Counted from the stretch's first letter, positions 40,150 through 49,604 are shown. The stretch is DNA of 64,000 bases from Halomonas halmophila (GCF_006540005.1 NZ_BJOC01000013.1:1-64000); one strand, 5' to 3'. Notes: generated from the sequence alone by a model not told the origin. Made by a program: numbers and translations.

Positions 40150-41997
40150 ATGTCGTTTCTTCCTACAGCATCGGGGATCAACATGCTAGGTCGCGTAGCG
40201 CGTCTACGAAGGTGGTGGAACAAGATTATCAGGCGACGTCACGGCCTCTTTGGGCGCTTTCAGCCGGCATCGATCGCATCCGATGGCGTGGAGCGCGTCA
40301 GGCAGCAGTACCTGGAAAGCGAGCAGCGTTTCCGCGTTCTCCTGGAGAGCCTCCCCAAGGTGGCTGTCCAGGGGTATGACCGTGAACGCCGCGTCATATA
40401 CTGGAACGAGGCCAGCACTCGGCTGTACGGCTACACAGCGGCAGAGGCGAGGGGCCGGGCCCTGGAAGACCTGATCATCCCCGGTGAGATGCGTGAGTCG
40501 ATGATCGAAGCGCATCGGGCCTGGGTCGATGAAGGCAAGGAAATCGCGGCAGAAGAAGTGGAGCTCGTGCATCACAGTGGTGAGCGTGTGCCGGTGTTCT
40601 CGCATCATGTCATGTTGGGCGAACATACCGACTCGCCGACCATGTTCTGTGTCGATGTCGACCTTTCCGATCAGAAGCAGGCCCACCGTGACCTGGATTT
40701 TGCCAAGCGCTTCGATGCCCTCACGCATCTGCCCAATCGCACGGCATTCGAGGCCGAGCTCGAGGAAGCACTCGAGACATGTCTGGTGCGTCATGCCGGC
40801 CTGGCCGTGATGTATCTGGACGTCGATCGTTTTTCCGAGATCAATGATGCCCTGGGCTACGACCAGGGGGACCGCCTGCTGGCCCAGATGGCGGGCCGGC
40901 TGAGTGAGGAGCAGCGTCTGACGGATCTGATCTCGCGAGTGTCGAGCGATGAGTTCGTGCTGGTCTTTCTGGGGGTCGGGCAGCGCGATGATGTCAGCCG
41001 CCTGGTGAGCAAGGTCCAGCACGCCATGCGGCGACCCTTCCTGATCAATGGCGTCGAGCGACGCGTGACGGCAGCCCTCGGGGTCAGCCTGTATCCCGAG
41101 CATGGCACCAGCGCCCGCGAGTTGATCCGCAATGCCGATGTGGCCAAGAATCGCGCCAAGATGGATGGTCTGGGGGGGCTGCGGTTCTTTCAGCAGCACC
41201 ATTATGATGAACTGGTGCGCCAGCAGCATCTGGTGGAAAAGCTGGAGCAGGCGATCGAGCGTGAGGAGCTCAGCCTGCATTATCAGCCTCAGTTGTCGGT
41301 TGCCAGCGGTCGCATCGAGAACCTGGAGGCCCTGCTGCGCTGGAAGCCGAGCGACGCTGAGGCCTTCGTGTCACCTGCCGAGTTCATTCCACTGGCGGAG
41401 CGGACCGGCCTGATTCACCGTCTGGGTGATTGGGTCATGGAGGAAGCCTGTCGTCAGCAGGCTGCCTGGAAACAGGCGGGATTGACCGGGATACGCGTCG
41501 ATATCAATCTGTCCGGGCGGCAAATGCTGAGGGCCAACTGTCTTGCCCGTTTCGAGGCATGTCTGGAACGACACGACCTGGCGCCTCAGGATGTCGGTAT
41601 CGAGCTGACCGAGAACGTTTTGATCGAAGCCGCTTCCATGGTGCTGGAAGATCTGCGGCGGCTCTATCATCGAGGGGTGCGTATCGCCATCGATGATTTC
41701 GGCACCGGCTATTCGTCGCTGAGCTACCTCAAGCATTTTCCCGTGACCTCACTCAAGGTCGATCGCACCTTCATGCAGGACGCTCATCTGCGACCGGAAG
41801 ATCGCTCCATCCTCGAAGCGGCCATCTTCATTGGCCACCGTCTCGGCCTCGAGGTAGTGGCCGAGGGTGTCGAGTGTGCCGAGCAATTGACGCTGATCCG
41901 TCAGATGCACTGTGACCTGGCCCAGGGCTATTACTTCCACCGGCCCATGGCCGTCGCGGATGTTCAGCGGTTGCTGGAGACTAGTGAATTGCCCTGA
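40150..41997 (+). CDS. PAS-GGDEF-EAL protein, probable c-di-GMP phosphodiesterase
   Basis: 615 aa. Residues ~55-175 form a PAS sensor (FRVLLESLPKVAVQGYD), then a GGDEF domain and a C-terminal EAL domain. The GGDEF signature is degenerate: RVSSDEFVLVF has SSDEF in place of GGDEF, so cyclase activity is unlikely. The EAL domain keeps EALLRW, ENVLIEA and IDDFGTGYSSLSYL, so phosphodiesterase activity is expected. The N-terminus is basic, without a membrane segment. An alternative start lies at 40183. The 243-bp upstream gap (39907-40149) shows no recognisable element. Confidence 0.9.
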   Translation: MSFLPTASGINMLGRVARLRRWWNKIIRRRHGLFGRFQPASIASDGVERVRQQYLESEQRFRVLLESLPKVAVQGYDRERRVIYWNEASTRLYGYTAAEARGRALEDLIIPGEMRESMIEAHRAWVDEGKEIAAEEVELVHHSGERVPVFSHHVMLGEHTDSPTMFCVDVDLSDQKQAHRDLDFAKRFDALTHLPNRTAFEAELEEALETCLVRHAGLAVMYLDVDRFSEINDALGYDQGDRLLAQMAGRLSEEQRLTDLISRVSSDEFVLVFLGVGQRDDVSRLVSKVQHAMRRPFLINGVERRVTAALGVSLYPEHGTSARELIRNADVAKNRAKMDGLGGLRFFQQHHYDELVRQQHLVEKLEQAIEREELSLHYQPQLSVASGRIENLEALLRWKPSDAEAFVSPAEFIPLAERTGLIHRLGDWVMEEACRQQAAWKQAGLTGIRVDINLSGRQMLRANCLARFEACLERHDLAPQDVGIELTENVLIEAASMVLEDLRRLYHRGVRIAIDDFGTGYSSLSYLKHFPVTSLKVDRTFMQDAHLRPEDRSILEAAIFIGHRLGLEVVAEGVECAEQLTLIRQMHCDLAQGYYFHRPMAVADVQRLLETSELP

Positions 41998-42087
41998 CGG
42001 CCGCCTCAGCGGCCTGGTGAGCACTGGAGGCCCACGCTTCGCCATGCATGACGTAGAATGGTCGCATTGTCATGCACTGGAGTCCCT

Positions 42088-43443
42088 GTGAGCCGTAACG
42101 ATTCGACCGCGACGTCCTCCCTGGGCGCCACGCTGTGGCGCCAGACCTGGCCGATGGCTATCGGCGTGCTGTCCCTGCTGGGGTTTCAACTGGTGGACAG
42201 TGCCTTCATTGCCCGTCTGGGCACCGCGCCCCTGGCCGCCCAGACCTTCACCTTTCCGCTGGGCTTTCTGATCATTGGTGTCCAGGTGGGTATGGGGATC
42301 GCCATTGCTGCCTTGATCTCGCGTGCGCTGGGGGCCGGCGAGCTCGATTCGGCCAGACGCCTGGGGAGCCTGGTACTGATCAGTGGTGCCGGCGTGATCG
42401 CGTTGCTGGCGCTGTTGCTGTGGTGGTGGCAGGCGCCGATCTTTCTGCACCTGGGAGCAGCGCCCGAGTCCCTGTCGCTGATTCGCAGCTACTGGAATCC
42501 GCAGCTGGTGGCTGCCTGGGTCGGCGCCTGTCTGTACTTTGGTTATAGCCTGTTTCGTGCCCATGGGGATACGCGTCTGCCGGGCATCCTGATGGTTGCG
42601 ACCAGCGTCGCCAACCTGGTTCTCGATCCACTGTTGATCTTCGGTATCGGCCCCTGGGAGGGGCTGGGGCTGCCGGGTGCCGCCATTGCCACCGTGCTCG
42701 CCTTTGGCCTTGGGCTGGCCATTCTGGCGTGGCGGCTGTCGCGACATGACTGGTTGTCGACCCGAGGGCTGACAGGAGAGCTGCGTGTTTCCGTGCGCCC
42801 CTTCGCCGGTATTGCCGGGCCGGCCATGATCAGCCAGTTGATGCCGCCCCTGGCCGCCATGCTGGCGCTCTCGGCGGTGGCCGGTCTGGGGGAGTCGCAA
42901 GTGGCGGCCTGGGGGCTGGCCAATCGTCTGGAGACCGTCTCGCTGATGGTGGTGCTGGCCCTGACCATGTCGCTGCCACCCTGGCTGGGGCGCTGCTATG
43001 GTGCAGGCGATTGGCAGCAGGTGCATCGGCTACTGCGGCTGGCCTTGCGTGTGGTGATCATCTGGCAGTTGGCGCTGGGACTTATACTGGCGGTGGCCGC
43101 CCCCTGGCTGGCTCAGGCGCTGGCCGGCAACCCTGAAGTGCGTGACGACCTCGCCATGCTGATTCGCTTCATGCTGCCGAGTTATGCAGCCCTGGGTGTG
43201 TGCATGCTGGTCGTTTCGGCCGGCAATGCATTGGGTTGGCCCCTGCGGGCGATGCTGATGTCGGCGGCGCGACTCTTCGTCTTCTATCTGCCCTGTCTCT
43301 GGGCCGGGGTCTGGCTGGCGGGGCTCGTCGGCCTGGCGGCCGGGGCGGCACTTGGCAATCTGCTGGCAGGCCTGGCCGCCTGGTGGCTGCTGCGTCGGGT
43401 GCTGGCCAGCCCGCGGCGTGCCGTTGCCGAGCCGGCCGGATGA
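42088..43443 (+). CDS. MATE family efflux transporter
   Basis: 451 aa with twelve hydrophobic helices; the opening WRQTWPMAIGVLSLLGFQLVDSAFIARLGTAPLAA and IAALISRALGAGE are MATE hallmarks. Such carriers export drugs or metabolites using Na+ or H+; substrate and ion cannot be told. GTG at 42088 has CTGGAG five bases upstream and is preferred to 42058. No local regulator. Convergent with the aromatic aminotransferase gene. Confidence 0.9.
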   Translation: MSRNDSTATSSLGATLWRQTWPMAIGVLSLLGFQLVDSAFIARLGTAPLAAQTFTFPLGFLIIGVQVGMGIAIAALISRALGAGELDSARRLGSLVLISGAGVIALLALLLWWWQAPIFLHLGAAPESLSLIRSYWNPQLVAAWVGACLYFGYSLFRAHGDTRLPGILMVATSVANLVLDPLLIFGIGPWEGLGLPGAAIATVLAFGLGLAILAWRLSRHDWLSTRGLTGELRVSVRPFAGIAGPAMISQLMPPLAAMLALSAVAGLGESQVAAWGLANRLETVSLMVVLALTMSLPPWLGRCYGAGDWQQVHRLLRLALRVVIIWQLALGLILAVAAPWLAQALAGNPEVRDDLAMLIRFMLPSYAALGVCMLVVSAGNALGWPLRAMLMSAARLFVFYLPCLWAGVWLAGLVGLAAGAALGNLLAGLAAWWLLRRVLASPRRAVAEPAG

Positions 43444-43483
43444 GGGGCTTCAGCAGAGGGCGTGCTTCAGCCTGTCGCCATGC

Positions 43484-43510
43484 AAAGAGGCCCCGCGATC
43501 CCGCGAGGCC
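43484..43510 (-). terminator. Terminator of the phhA-phhB-aminotransferase operon
   Basis: GGCC-c-CGCG / CGCG-a-GGCC stem (43489-43497 and 43502-43510) with one mismatch and a four-base loop. On the minus strand it is followed by CTCTTT, which fits an intrinsic terminator for the minus-strand operon; it also separates the convergent MATE gene. Confidence 0.65.
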
Positions 43511-43539
43511 CCGAGTGCTGACAGCCTGTCGGCCAGCGC

Positions 43540-44727
43540 CTAGTTGACGGCAGCGATTGCCTTCGCCAGATAGGGCAGGTTGTCGTGAGAAAAGCCGGCC
43601 ACATTGGCGCGGCCAGAACGCACCATGTAGATGCTGAATTCGTCACGCAGGCGGTCGACCTGTTCCGGTGTTAGTCCGGTATACGAGAACATGCCCTTCT
43701 GTTCGGCCACATGGGCGTACTTCTCGTCCAGTCCGTAGGGCTTGAGGGCCTCGACGAAATCGCGGCGCAGGCTGTTGATGCGGTCGCGCATTTCAGTGAG
43801 TTCTTCACGCCAGGTGGCGGTGAGTTCCGGCGAGTGCAGGATCTCCGCGACGATCGAGCCGCCATGGGCGGGCGGGTTGGAGTAGTTCTCGCGGGCCACG
43901 ATGGCGACCTGGGAGCGGATGTTTTCCATCTGCTCGTTGTTGCGGGCGACCATGATCAAGCAGCCGGTACGCTCGCAGTAGATGCCGAAGTTCTTGGAAC
44001 AGGAGCTGGTGATGATCACTTCGTCGAGGTTTTCGGCCAGTAGGCGCGGGCCATAGGCGTCTTCGTCGAGCCCCTTGCCGAAGCCCTGGTAGGCGAAGTC
44101 GACCAGGGGCAGCAGCTTGCGTTCCTTGAGGACTTCCAGGACTTGTCCCCATTGATCGCGGGAAAGGTCGAAGCCCGTGGGGTTGTGGCAGCAGGCATGC
44201 AGCAGCACCACATCGCCTTCGGGGATCTGCTTGAGGGCCGCCAGCATGCCGTCGAAATCCAGGCGGTTGTTGCCGTCGACATAAGGGTACTTCTTGAGGG
44301 TCAGGCCGGCGGCCGGAAAGATGCCCAGATGATTGGGCCAGGTGGGGTCACTGACCCAGATGCTGCGGCCCGGCAGTTGAGTGGCGATGAAGTCGGCGGC
44401 CAGGCGCAGGGCGCCGGTACCGCCGGGGGACTGGGTGGCGCTGGCACGACCGGCCTCGAGCACCGGGGAGCCCTCCCCGAGTACCAGCGGCAGGACGGCC
44501 TGGCCATAGCGCGGATCGCCGTGAGAGCCGATGTAGGTCTTGGTCATTTCGTTTTCGAGCAGTTGGGCCTCGGCATCCTTGACCGCGCGCATGACCGGTG
44601 TATTGCCCTTGGCATCACGATACACGCCGACACCGAGGTCGACTTTCTGAGGATTGGTATCCTTCTTGAAGGCCTCGATGAGACCCAGGATGGCGTCCCC
44701 GGGGACCCGCTCTATTTGCTCGAACAT
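43540..44727 (-). CDS. phhC: Aromatic amino acid aminotransferase
   Basis: Class I PLP aminotransferase, 395 aa, of the TyrB/AspC group. PLP lysine in SSCSKNFGIYCERTG; other motifs GVGVYRDAKGNTPVM and ACCHNPTGFD. Last gene of phhA-phhB-aminotransferase, one base after phhB; in Pseudomonas the same operon supplies PhhC, which turns tyrosine into 4-hydroxyphenylpyruvate. Substrate preference for tyrosine is inferred from context; sequence alone also allows an aspartate aminotransferase. Confidence 0.92.
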   Translation of the reverse strand: MFEQIERVPGDAILGLIEAFKKDTNPQKVDLGVGVYRDAKGNTPVMRAVKDAEAQLLENEMTKTYIGSHGDPRYGQAVLPLVLGEGSPVLEAGRASATQSPGGTGALRLAADFIATQLPGRSIWVSDPTWPNHLGIFPAAGLTLKKYPYVDGNNRLDFDGMLAALKQIPEGDVVLLHACCHNPTGFDLSRDQWGQVLEVLKERKLLPLVDFAYQGFGKGLDEDAYGPRLLAENLDEVIITSSCSKNFGIYCERTGCLIMVARNNEQMENIRSQVAIVARENYSNPPAHGGSIVAEILHSPELTATWREELTEMRDRINSLRRDFVEALKPYGLDEKYAHVAEQKGMFSYTGLTPEQVDRLRDEFSIYMVRSGRANVAGFSHDNLPYLAKAIAAVN

Positions 44728-44728
44728 G

Positions 44729-45067
44729 TTACGTCGCTACCTCGTCGGTTCTGGCGGCAAGAATGAAGTCGTTCTTGTGCAGGCCCTTCATTTCGTGGGA
44801 CCACCAGGTCACGGTGACCTTGCCCCACTCGGTCAGCAATGCCGGGTGGTGTCCCGCTTGCTCGGCGATTTCACCCACTTCATTGGTGAAGGCCAGGGCC
44901 TGACGGAAGTTGCGGAACTTGTAGCTCCGCTCCAGTTGCATGATGCCATCGCGTTCGACGATCTGCCACTCGGGGATGTCGCGTCGATAGGACTCGATCT
45001 CGCTGTCGGTGACATGCGGGGCGTCCCAGCTGCAGGCTTCGCACTGTTGTTCTGAGAGGTCGCTCAT
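44729..45067 (-). CDS. phhB: Pterin-4a-carbinolamine dehydratase
   Basis: Regenerates the pterin cofactor used by phenylalanine hydroxylase. 112 aa; the motif [21 protein letters not shown] and GHHPALL are conserved (dehydratase His residues). Start at 45067 has an excellent AAGGAGG upstream; the in-frame ATG at 45130 is in poor context. Middle gene of the phhABC operon. Confidence 0.95.
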   Translation of the reverse strand: MSDLSEQQCEACSWDAPHVTDSEIESYRRDIPEWQIVERDGIMQLERSYKFRNFRQALAFTNEVGEIAEQAGHHPALLTEWGKVTVTWWSHEMKGLHKNDFILAARTDEVAT

Positions 45068-45142
45068 CTTGCCTCCTTCATCGCGGATGGATGTATCCCA
45101 TTGTCTGGGGCTGGTGTCGCCTCCTGTCAAGCAGGCCCGGCT

Positions 45143-45973
45143 TCAGGCCGTGGTGGGCTCGGCGGAGGCGGGAGTGAAATGCGGGGCGTACAGGCCCAGT
45201 TCCATGGCCTGATGCACCAGGCCCATGATGTCTTCCCGGGCGAGCTGCTCCAGTGTGCCCAGGCCGTCCAGCACATAGTAGAGCGGCTGCAGAATATCGA
45301 TGCGGTAGGGCGTCCGCAGGGCGTCGAGGGCATCGAAGTCGGCATGCAGCGGCGTGTCGGAGAGGGCATGGAGCGTTTCCCGGGGTGACGAGAGGATACC
45401 GCCGCCGTACAGGCGTCGCCCGGCGGGCGTATCGACCAGCCCGAACTCGACGGTCATCCAGTAAAGCCTGGCTAGATAGACGCGCTCCCGGGAGCTGGCC
45501 GCGAGACCCAGTCGTCCATAGGTGGCAGTGAACTCGGCGAAGGCCGGGTTGGTCAGCATCGGGCAATGACCGAAGACTTCATGGAAAATGTCCGGTTCCT
45601 TGAGATACTCCATTTCTTCCGGTGAGCGGATGAAGGTGGCCACCGGAAAGCGCCGCTCGGCTAGCAGCTCGAAGAAGGTGTCGAAGGGAATCAGGGCGGG
45701 TACCGCCGCGGTACGCCAGCCGGTGGTGGCGGTCAGCACGCGATCGATGTCGGCGAGTTGCGGCACACGGTCGCGGGGCAGGGCGAGGCGCTCCAGGCCT
45801 TCCAGGTATTCGCTGCAGGCGCGCGCTTCGACCAGGGGCAACTGGCGGTTCATGAGGCTGCGCCAGGTGGCATTCTCGCGCGATGACCAGTCGATCCGGC
45901 CGTCGTCATTCGGGGAATGAACGCGATACCCTGTCTTGCTGGTGGCAGCATCCGTGGTCGTCTCGGCTTTCAT
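45143..45973 (-). CDS. phhA: Phenylalanine 4-monooxygenase
   Basis: Iron- and pterin-dependent hydroxylase converting phenylalanine to tyrosine. 276 aa, the bacterial catalytic-domain form. Iron ligands: two His in PDIFHEVFGHCPML and Glu in YWMTVEFGLVD. First gene of the operon, divergent from phhR, with a TyrR/PhhR-like box about 104 bases upstream of its start. Confidence 0.97.
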   Translation of the reverse strand: MKAETTTDAATSKTGYRVHSPNDDGRIDWSSRENATWRSLMNRQLPLVEARACSEYLEGLERLALPRDRVPQLADIDRVLTATTGWRTAAVPALIPFDTFFELLAERRFPVATFIRSPEEMEYLKEPDIFHEVFGHCPMLTNPAFAEFTATYGRLGLAASSRERVYLARLYWMTVEFGLVDTPAGRRLYGGGILSSPRETLHALSDTPLHADFDALDALRTPYRIDILQPLYYVLDGLGTLEQLAREDIMGLVHQAMELGLYAPHFTPASAEPTTA

Positions 45974-46076
45974 GACGGCTCCCGTTGTTGTGTTGTGATT
46001 TGCTCTGAGTCTAGGCCTCGGGAGCGGTCATGGTGGATCGAGGCGATGAATCCTTGAGCGGGATGTACGGCTCTTG

Positions 46077-46094
46077 TGTAAAGAATTCGTGACA
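46077..46094. promoter_or_regulatory. TyrR/PhhR-like box between phhA and phhR
   Basis: TGTAAA-GAATTC-GTGACA fits the TyrR box pattern TGTAAA-N6-TTTACA: the left half is exact, the right half matches four of six. It lies ~104 bases before phhA and ~161 before phhR. The same central GAATTC recurs in the box upstream of hpd. The rest of 45974-46254 shows no clear -24/-12 promoter. Confidence 0.6.
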
Positions 46095-46254
46095 TCTGAT
46101 TCTGTCGAGGCCGAGACAGGTCAGGATAAGCGCCATGTGCTGAATTGCCGTGGCGCCGCTGTCACGTTAGGTTGCCAGTTGAGGCATGCCGGCTTGACGA
46201 TGACTGCGCCACTGCCGGCATCGATATCACTGTTCAGCGAGGGAAGAGCCCGGC

Positions 46255-47820
46255 ATGCGCTTGAGATTTCACTGTCAGAATCGTATCGGCATCCTGCGCG
46301 ATATCGTCGCGCACTTTGCCGATTATGGCCTGAACGTGGCGCATGGCGAGGTGGGCGGTGACCATGGCAATGCTATCTACCTGCATGTACCGAACCTGCT
46401 CAATGCCCAGTTCACCACCCTGCGCCCAGAACTGGAGAAGGTCCCCGGGGTGTTCGGGGTGCGCCGGGTGAGTCTGTTGCCCAGCGAGCGACGCCACCTG
46501 GAACTGGATGCGCTACTGTCGTCCCTGAGCGACCCGGTGATGTCCATCGACATGGAAGGTCACCTGGTGGCGGCCAACCGGGCGGCGGGGCAGTTGCTGG
46601 GCGTCCGGGTCGATGAAGTGCCGGGCCTGTCGCTGGATCGCTACCTTCCGGACCTCGACCTGCCGGGCCTGATTCGACGCAACAATGCCCGGGTCAATGG
46701 CTTGCGGCTGCAGCTGCATGACGCCACCTATCTGGCCGATATCGAGCCCCTGCACCGCGAACACCTGGAGGATGTCGCCTCCCTGGCAGGCGCCGTGGTG
46801 ACCCTGCATCGCGCCGACCGCATCGGCGAACGCATCTATCAGGTACAGCGTCAGGCATCACCGGGATTCGAATCGCTGTTTCAGGCCAGCCCCCGGCTCG
46901 AAGTGCTGATGCGCGAAGCACGACGCATGGCGCCGCTGGATGCGCCCTTGTTGATTCAGGGAGAAACCGGCACCGGCAAGGAACTGCTGGCGCGTGCCTG
47001 TCATCTGGCAGGCGCGCGCGGCCAGTCGCCCTTCATGGCACTGAATTGTGCCGGCCTGCCGGAATCCATGGCCGAGACCGAGCTCTTCGGTTATGCGCCG
47101 GGCGCCTTCGAAGGGGCGCGTCCCGAGGGCAAGCTCGGGCTGCTGGAGTTGACCTCGGGCGGCACCATCTTTCTCGACGAGGTCGGCGAAACCAGCCCAC
47201 GCATGCAGGTCAAGCTGTTGCGCTTTCTGCAGGACGGCGGATTCCGCCGCGTGGGCAGTGACGAGGAAACCTATCTGGATGTCCGCATCATCTGCGCCAC
47301 CCAGCAGGACCTGCCGAGCCTGTGCCGTGAAGGGCGCTTTCGCGAGGACCTGTATCACCGTCTGAATGTGCTGACATTGAGCGTGCCCCCCTTGCGTGAC
47401 TGCCTGGACGGCATGGAAACGCTGGCCGAGCAGTGCATCGATCGTGCCGCCAGGCAGATCGGCTGTGCGTTGCCGCACCTGTCGCCGGCGGCGCTGGCCC
47501 GACTGCGTGGCTACCATTGGCCGGGCAATGTGCGCCAGCTGGAAAACGTGCTGTTCCAGGCCGTGTCGCTTTGCGAGGGAGGCGTCATCGAGCCCGAGCA
47601 GTTGCGCATGCCGGATGTGGGCCAGGCAGCGCGCCTTGCCGGCATCGACCTGGATGGCTCGCTGGCCGACATCCTCGGGGAGGTCGAGCGACAGGTTCTG
47701 AATCGTCTCTACCCCGAGAATCCGTCGAGCCGTCAACTGGCCAGGCGCCTCGGGGTCTCGCATACGACCATTGCCAACAAGCTCAAGCGCCATGGCATCG
47801 ATGGCGGGGATTCACCATGA
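46255..47820 (+). CDS. phhR: TyrR/PhhR-type aromatic amino acid regulator
   Basis: 521 aa with the TyrR domain order: N-terminal ACT domain (MRLRFHCQNRIGILRDIV), PAS (~78-190), AAA+ domain with Walker A IQGETGTGKELLA and Walker B GGTIFLDEVGE, and a C-terminal helix-turn-helix (SRQLARRLGVSHTTIANKLKRH). The loop that contacts sigma54 in NtrC-type activators is GAFTGA; here it reads GAFEGA. E. coli TyrR has lost this motif and acts at sigma70 promoters, whereas P. aeruginosa phhA is reported to need RpoN, so the mechanism here is open. Divergent from phhA; its stop overlaps the next start. Confidence 0.94.
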   Translation: MRLRFHCQNRIGILRDIVAHFADYGLNVAHGEVGGDHGNAIYLHVPNLLNAQFTTLRPELEKVPGVFGVRRVSLLPSERRHLELDALLSSLSDPVMSIDMEGHLVAANRAAGQLLGVRVDEVPGLSLDRYLPDLDLPGLIRRNNARVNGLRLQLHDATYLADIEPLHREHLEDVASLAGAVVTLHRADRIGERIYQVQRQASPGFESLFQASPRLEVLMREARRMAPLDAPLLIQGETGTGKELLARACHLAGARGQSPFMALNCAGLPESMAETELFGYAPGAFEGARPEGKLGLLELTSGGTIFLDEVGETSPRMQVKLLRFLQDGGFRRVGSDEETYLDVRIICATQQDLPSLCREGRFREDLYHRLNVLTLSVPPLRDCLDGMETLAEQCIDRAARQIGCALPHLSPAALARLRGYHWPGNVRQLENVLFQAVSLCEGGVIEPEQLRMPDVGQAARLAGIDLDGSLADILGEVERQVLNRLYPENPSSRQLARRLGVSHTTIANKLKRHGIDGGDSP

Positions 47821-48422
47821 AGTATCCTGAGCGGCGTCGCTTGCCGTTGTGGCTGAAGCTCGCCTTCACCCTGTGGATCCTGTTCTGGGCACCTGCGGTC
47901 GCTATCCAGGTGGGGGTCCAGAATTATCTCTGGATGTGCAATCTGGCCAATTTTCTGTTGCTGATAGGGCTGTGGTCGGAGAGCCGCCTGCTGGTCTCCA
48001 TGCAGTGGCTGGCGACGGCCCTTGTGGGCAGCCTCTGGGCGCTGGATGCCGGCACGGCCTGGCTCAGTGGCTGGCATCCGATCGGTGGGACCGAGTACAT
48101 GTTCGATGCCGCCACACCACTGGGTGTCAGGCTGTTATCGCTCTATCACTTGATTCTCCCGCTGGTGGCCGGGGTCGGCATCGCGCGCCTCGGGTATCAG
48201 CCACGGGCCCTGTTCTGGCAGACAGGTGTCACCTGGCTGGCAGTGCCTGCGGCCTATCTGTTGACCGACCCTGTGCGCAACGTCAACTGGGTTCAGGGGC
48301 CCTTCGGGAACGTACAGACCTGGTTCGAACCCGTTGTCTATGTTGGCGTGCTGATGCTGGTCTGGCCGCTGTTGCTGTATCTGCCGGTGCACCTGCTGAC
48401 GACTCGCAAGCTTGCGGGTTAG
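47817..48422 (+). CDS. Multi-TM membrane protein translationally coupled to phhR
   Basis: 201 aa with about six hydrophobic segments, e.g. LAFTLWILFWAPAVAIQ, LANFLLLIGLWSES, LIGLW-flanked and VVYVGVLMLVWPLLLYL. Conserved-looking polar phrases lie between helices: GGTEYMFDAATPLGVRLLSLYH and NVNWVQGPFG. No motif I recognise assigns a function. The ATG overlaps the phhR stop (ATGA), with GGGG eight bases upstream, so it is made together with PhhR. A role in sensing or moving an aromatic compound is only inferred from this coupling. Confidence 0.75.
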   Translation: MKYPERRRLPLWLKLAFTLWILFWAPAVAIQVGVQNYLWMCNLANFLLLIGLWSESRLLVSMQWLATALVGSLWALDAGTAWLSGWHPIGGTEYMFDAATPLGVRLLSLYHLILPLVAGVGIARLGYQPRALFWQTGVTWLAVPAAYLLTDPVRNVNWVQGPFGNVQTWFEPVVYVGVLMLVWPLLLYLPVHLLTTRKLAG

Positions 48423-48428
48423 ACGACG

Positions 48429-49334
48429 TCAGCGGCTGGCGACGACCTGATTGCGTCCTTGATGCTTGGCGGCATAGAGGTTGCTGTCGGCGCGTTCCAG
48501 CAATCTGTTGCGATCCTCCCCGACGCGGTGTTCGGCAATCCCCATGCTGACCGTGATCTTGCCATCCTCCAGCGCGAAGTCATGGGCGGCGATGCGTTCT
48601 CTGAGCCGCTCGGCCAGGTTCTCGGCATTGCCGCGAGCGGTAAGCGGCAGGACCAGAGCGAACTCTTCTCCGCCCAGCCGGCCCAGAAAGTCCTCGCGGC
48701 GCAGCAGGTCACGAATGTAATGGGCGAGATTGATCAGCACGTCATCGCCCTTGAGGTGTCCCCAGCTGTCATTGATGTGCTTGAAATGGTCTAGATCGAG
48801 GATGACCAGCGACAGCGGCAACGCATGTCGATTGCTGAGCGAGATTTCCTCGTCGAGGCGCTGCAGCAGCTTGCGTCGGTTGGCCAGTCCCGTCAGCGAG
48901 TCGGTATCAGAGAGCAAGCGCAGGCGCTCTTCCTCGGCGACCTGTTCACTGATGTCGAGCATGATGCCGTGCCACAAGGTGCCCGACTCGACCTCTTCGG
49001 GCTGTGCGCGCACGGCGATCCAGCGATCATGGCCCTCCCGGGTGCTGAGTCGGAATTTGCCCATCAGCGGTGTCTGCCATCGGGCAGAGCGCTCGATGGA
49101 CGCCATCCAGCGGGGATAATCGGTCTCGTCCAACTGCTCGAAGGCAAGGGACGCGTCTCCGGCCAGCCGCTCCGGCGCCACGCCCAGCAGCCGTCTGCCA
49201 CTACCAACGAGATAGGGGAAATGCATGTGGCCCCCGGGGCTGCGGTGCAGCTGGAAGAGCAGGCCGGGCAGTTGTTCGGCCAGGGTCTTCAGGGGCTGCA
49301 ACGTATGGTCAGGCATGACATCGTCGACCGGCAT
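48429..49334 (-). CDS. PAS-GGDEF diguanylate cyclase
   Basis: 301 aa. N-terminal PAS-like sensor (~1-135, ending with a PAC segment LWHGIMLDISEQ), then a GGDEF domain. The active site is intact as GRLGGEEFALVLP, and the inhibitory I-site RRED lies exactly five residues ahead of it, so product feedback is expected. No membrane segment. ATG at 49334 with AAGGA upstream. Its stop is seven bases from the convergent phhR-linked gene. Confidence 0.92.
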   Translation of the reverse strand: MPVDDVMPDHTLQPLKTLAEQLPGLLFQLHRSPGGHMHFPYLVGSGRRLLGVAPERLAGDASLAFEQLDETDYPRWMASIERSARWQTPLMGKFRLSTREGHDRWIAVRAQPEEVESGTLWHGIMLDISEQVAEEERLRLLSDTDSLTGLANRRKLLQRLDEEISLSNRHALPLSLVILDLDHFKHINDSWGHLKGDDVLINLAHYIRDLLRREDFLGRLGGEEFALVLPLTARGNAENLAERLRERIAAHDFALEDGKITVSMGIAEHRVGEDRNRLLERADSNLYAAKHQGRNQVVASR

Positions 49335-49604
49335 GCGCTCATCCTTTTGTTCCGTCTGCGTTCGAGTTCGTTGTTGGTTATACCCAGGCCAGTTCCTTGT
49401 GCGGGTAGTTATTTATTTAATGCCTGTCATTAGGCGCGACATCATACCTCGGGCCCATGTTCCAGACATCCGGCAAACGTTGTAGGAAATTGACTACAAG
49501 CACGCTGGCTTCGTGGATCGGTCGGCTCTTTCGGTGGCTTCGGGACTGGTCAGGTCGCTCGAATATCGAGCGGGAGCGGGTGGGCTTTCGGAGCGACTCT
49601 TACA

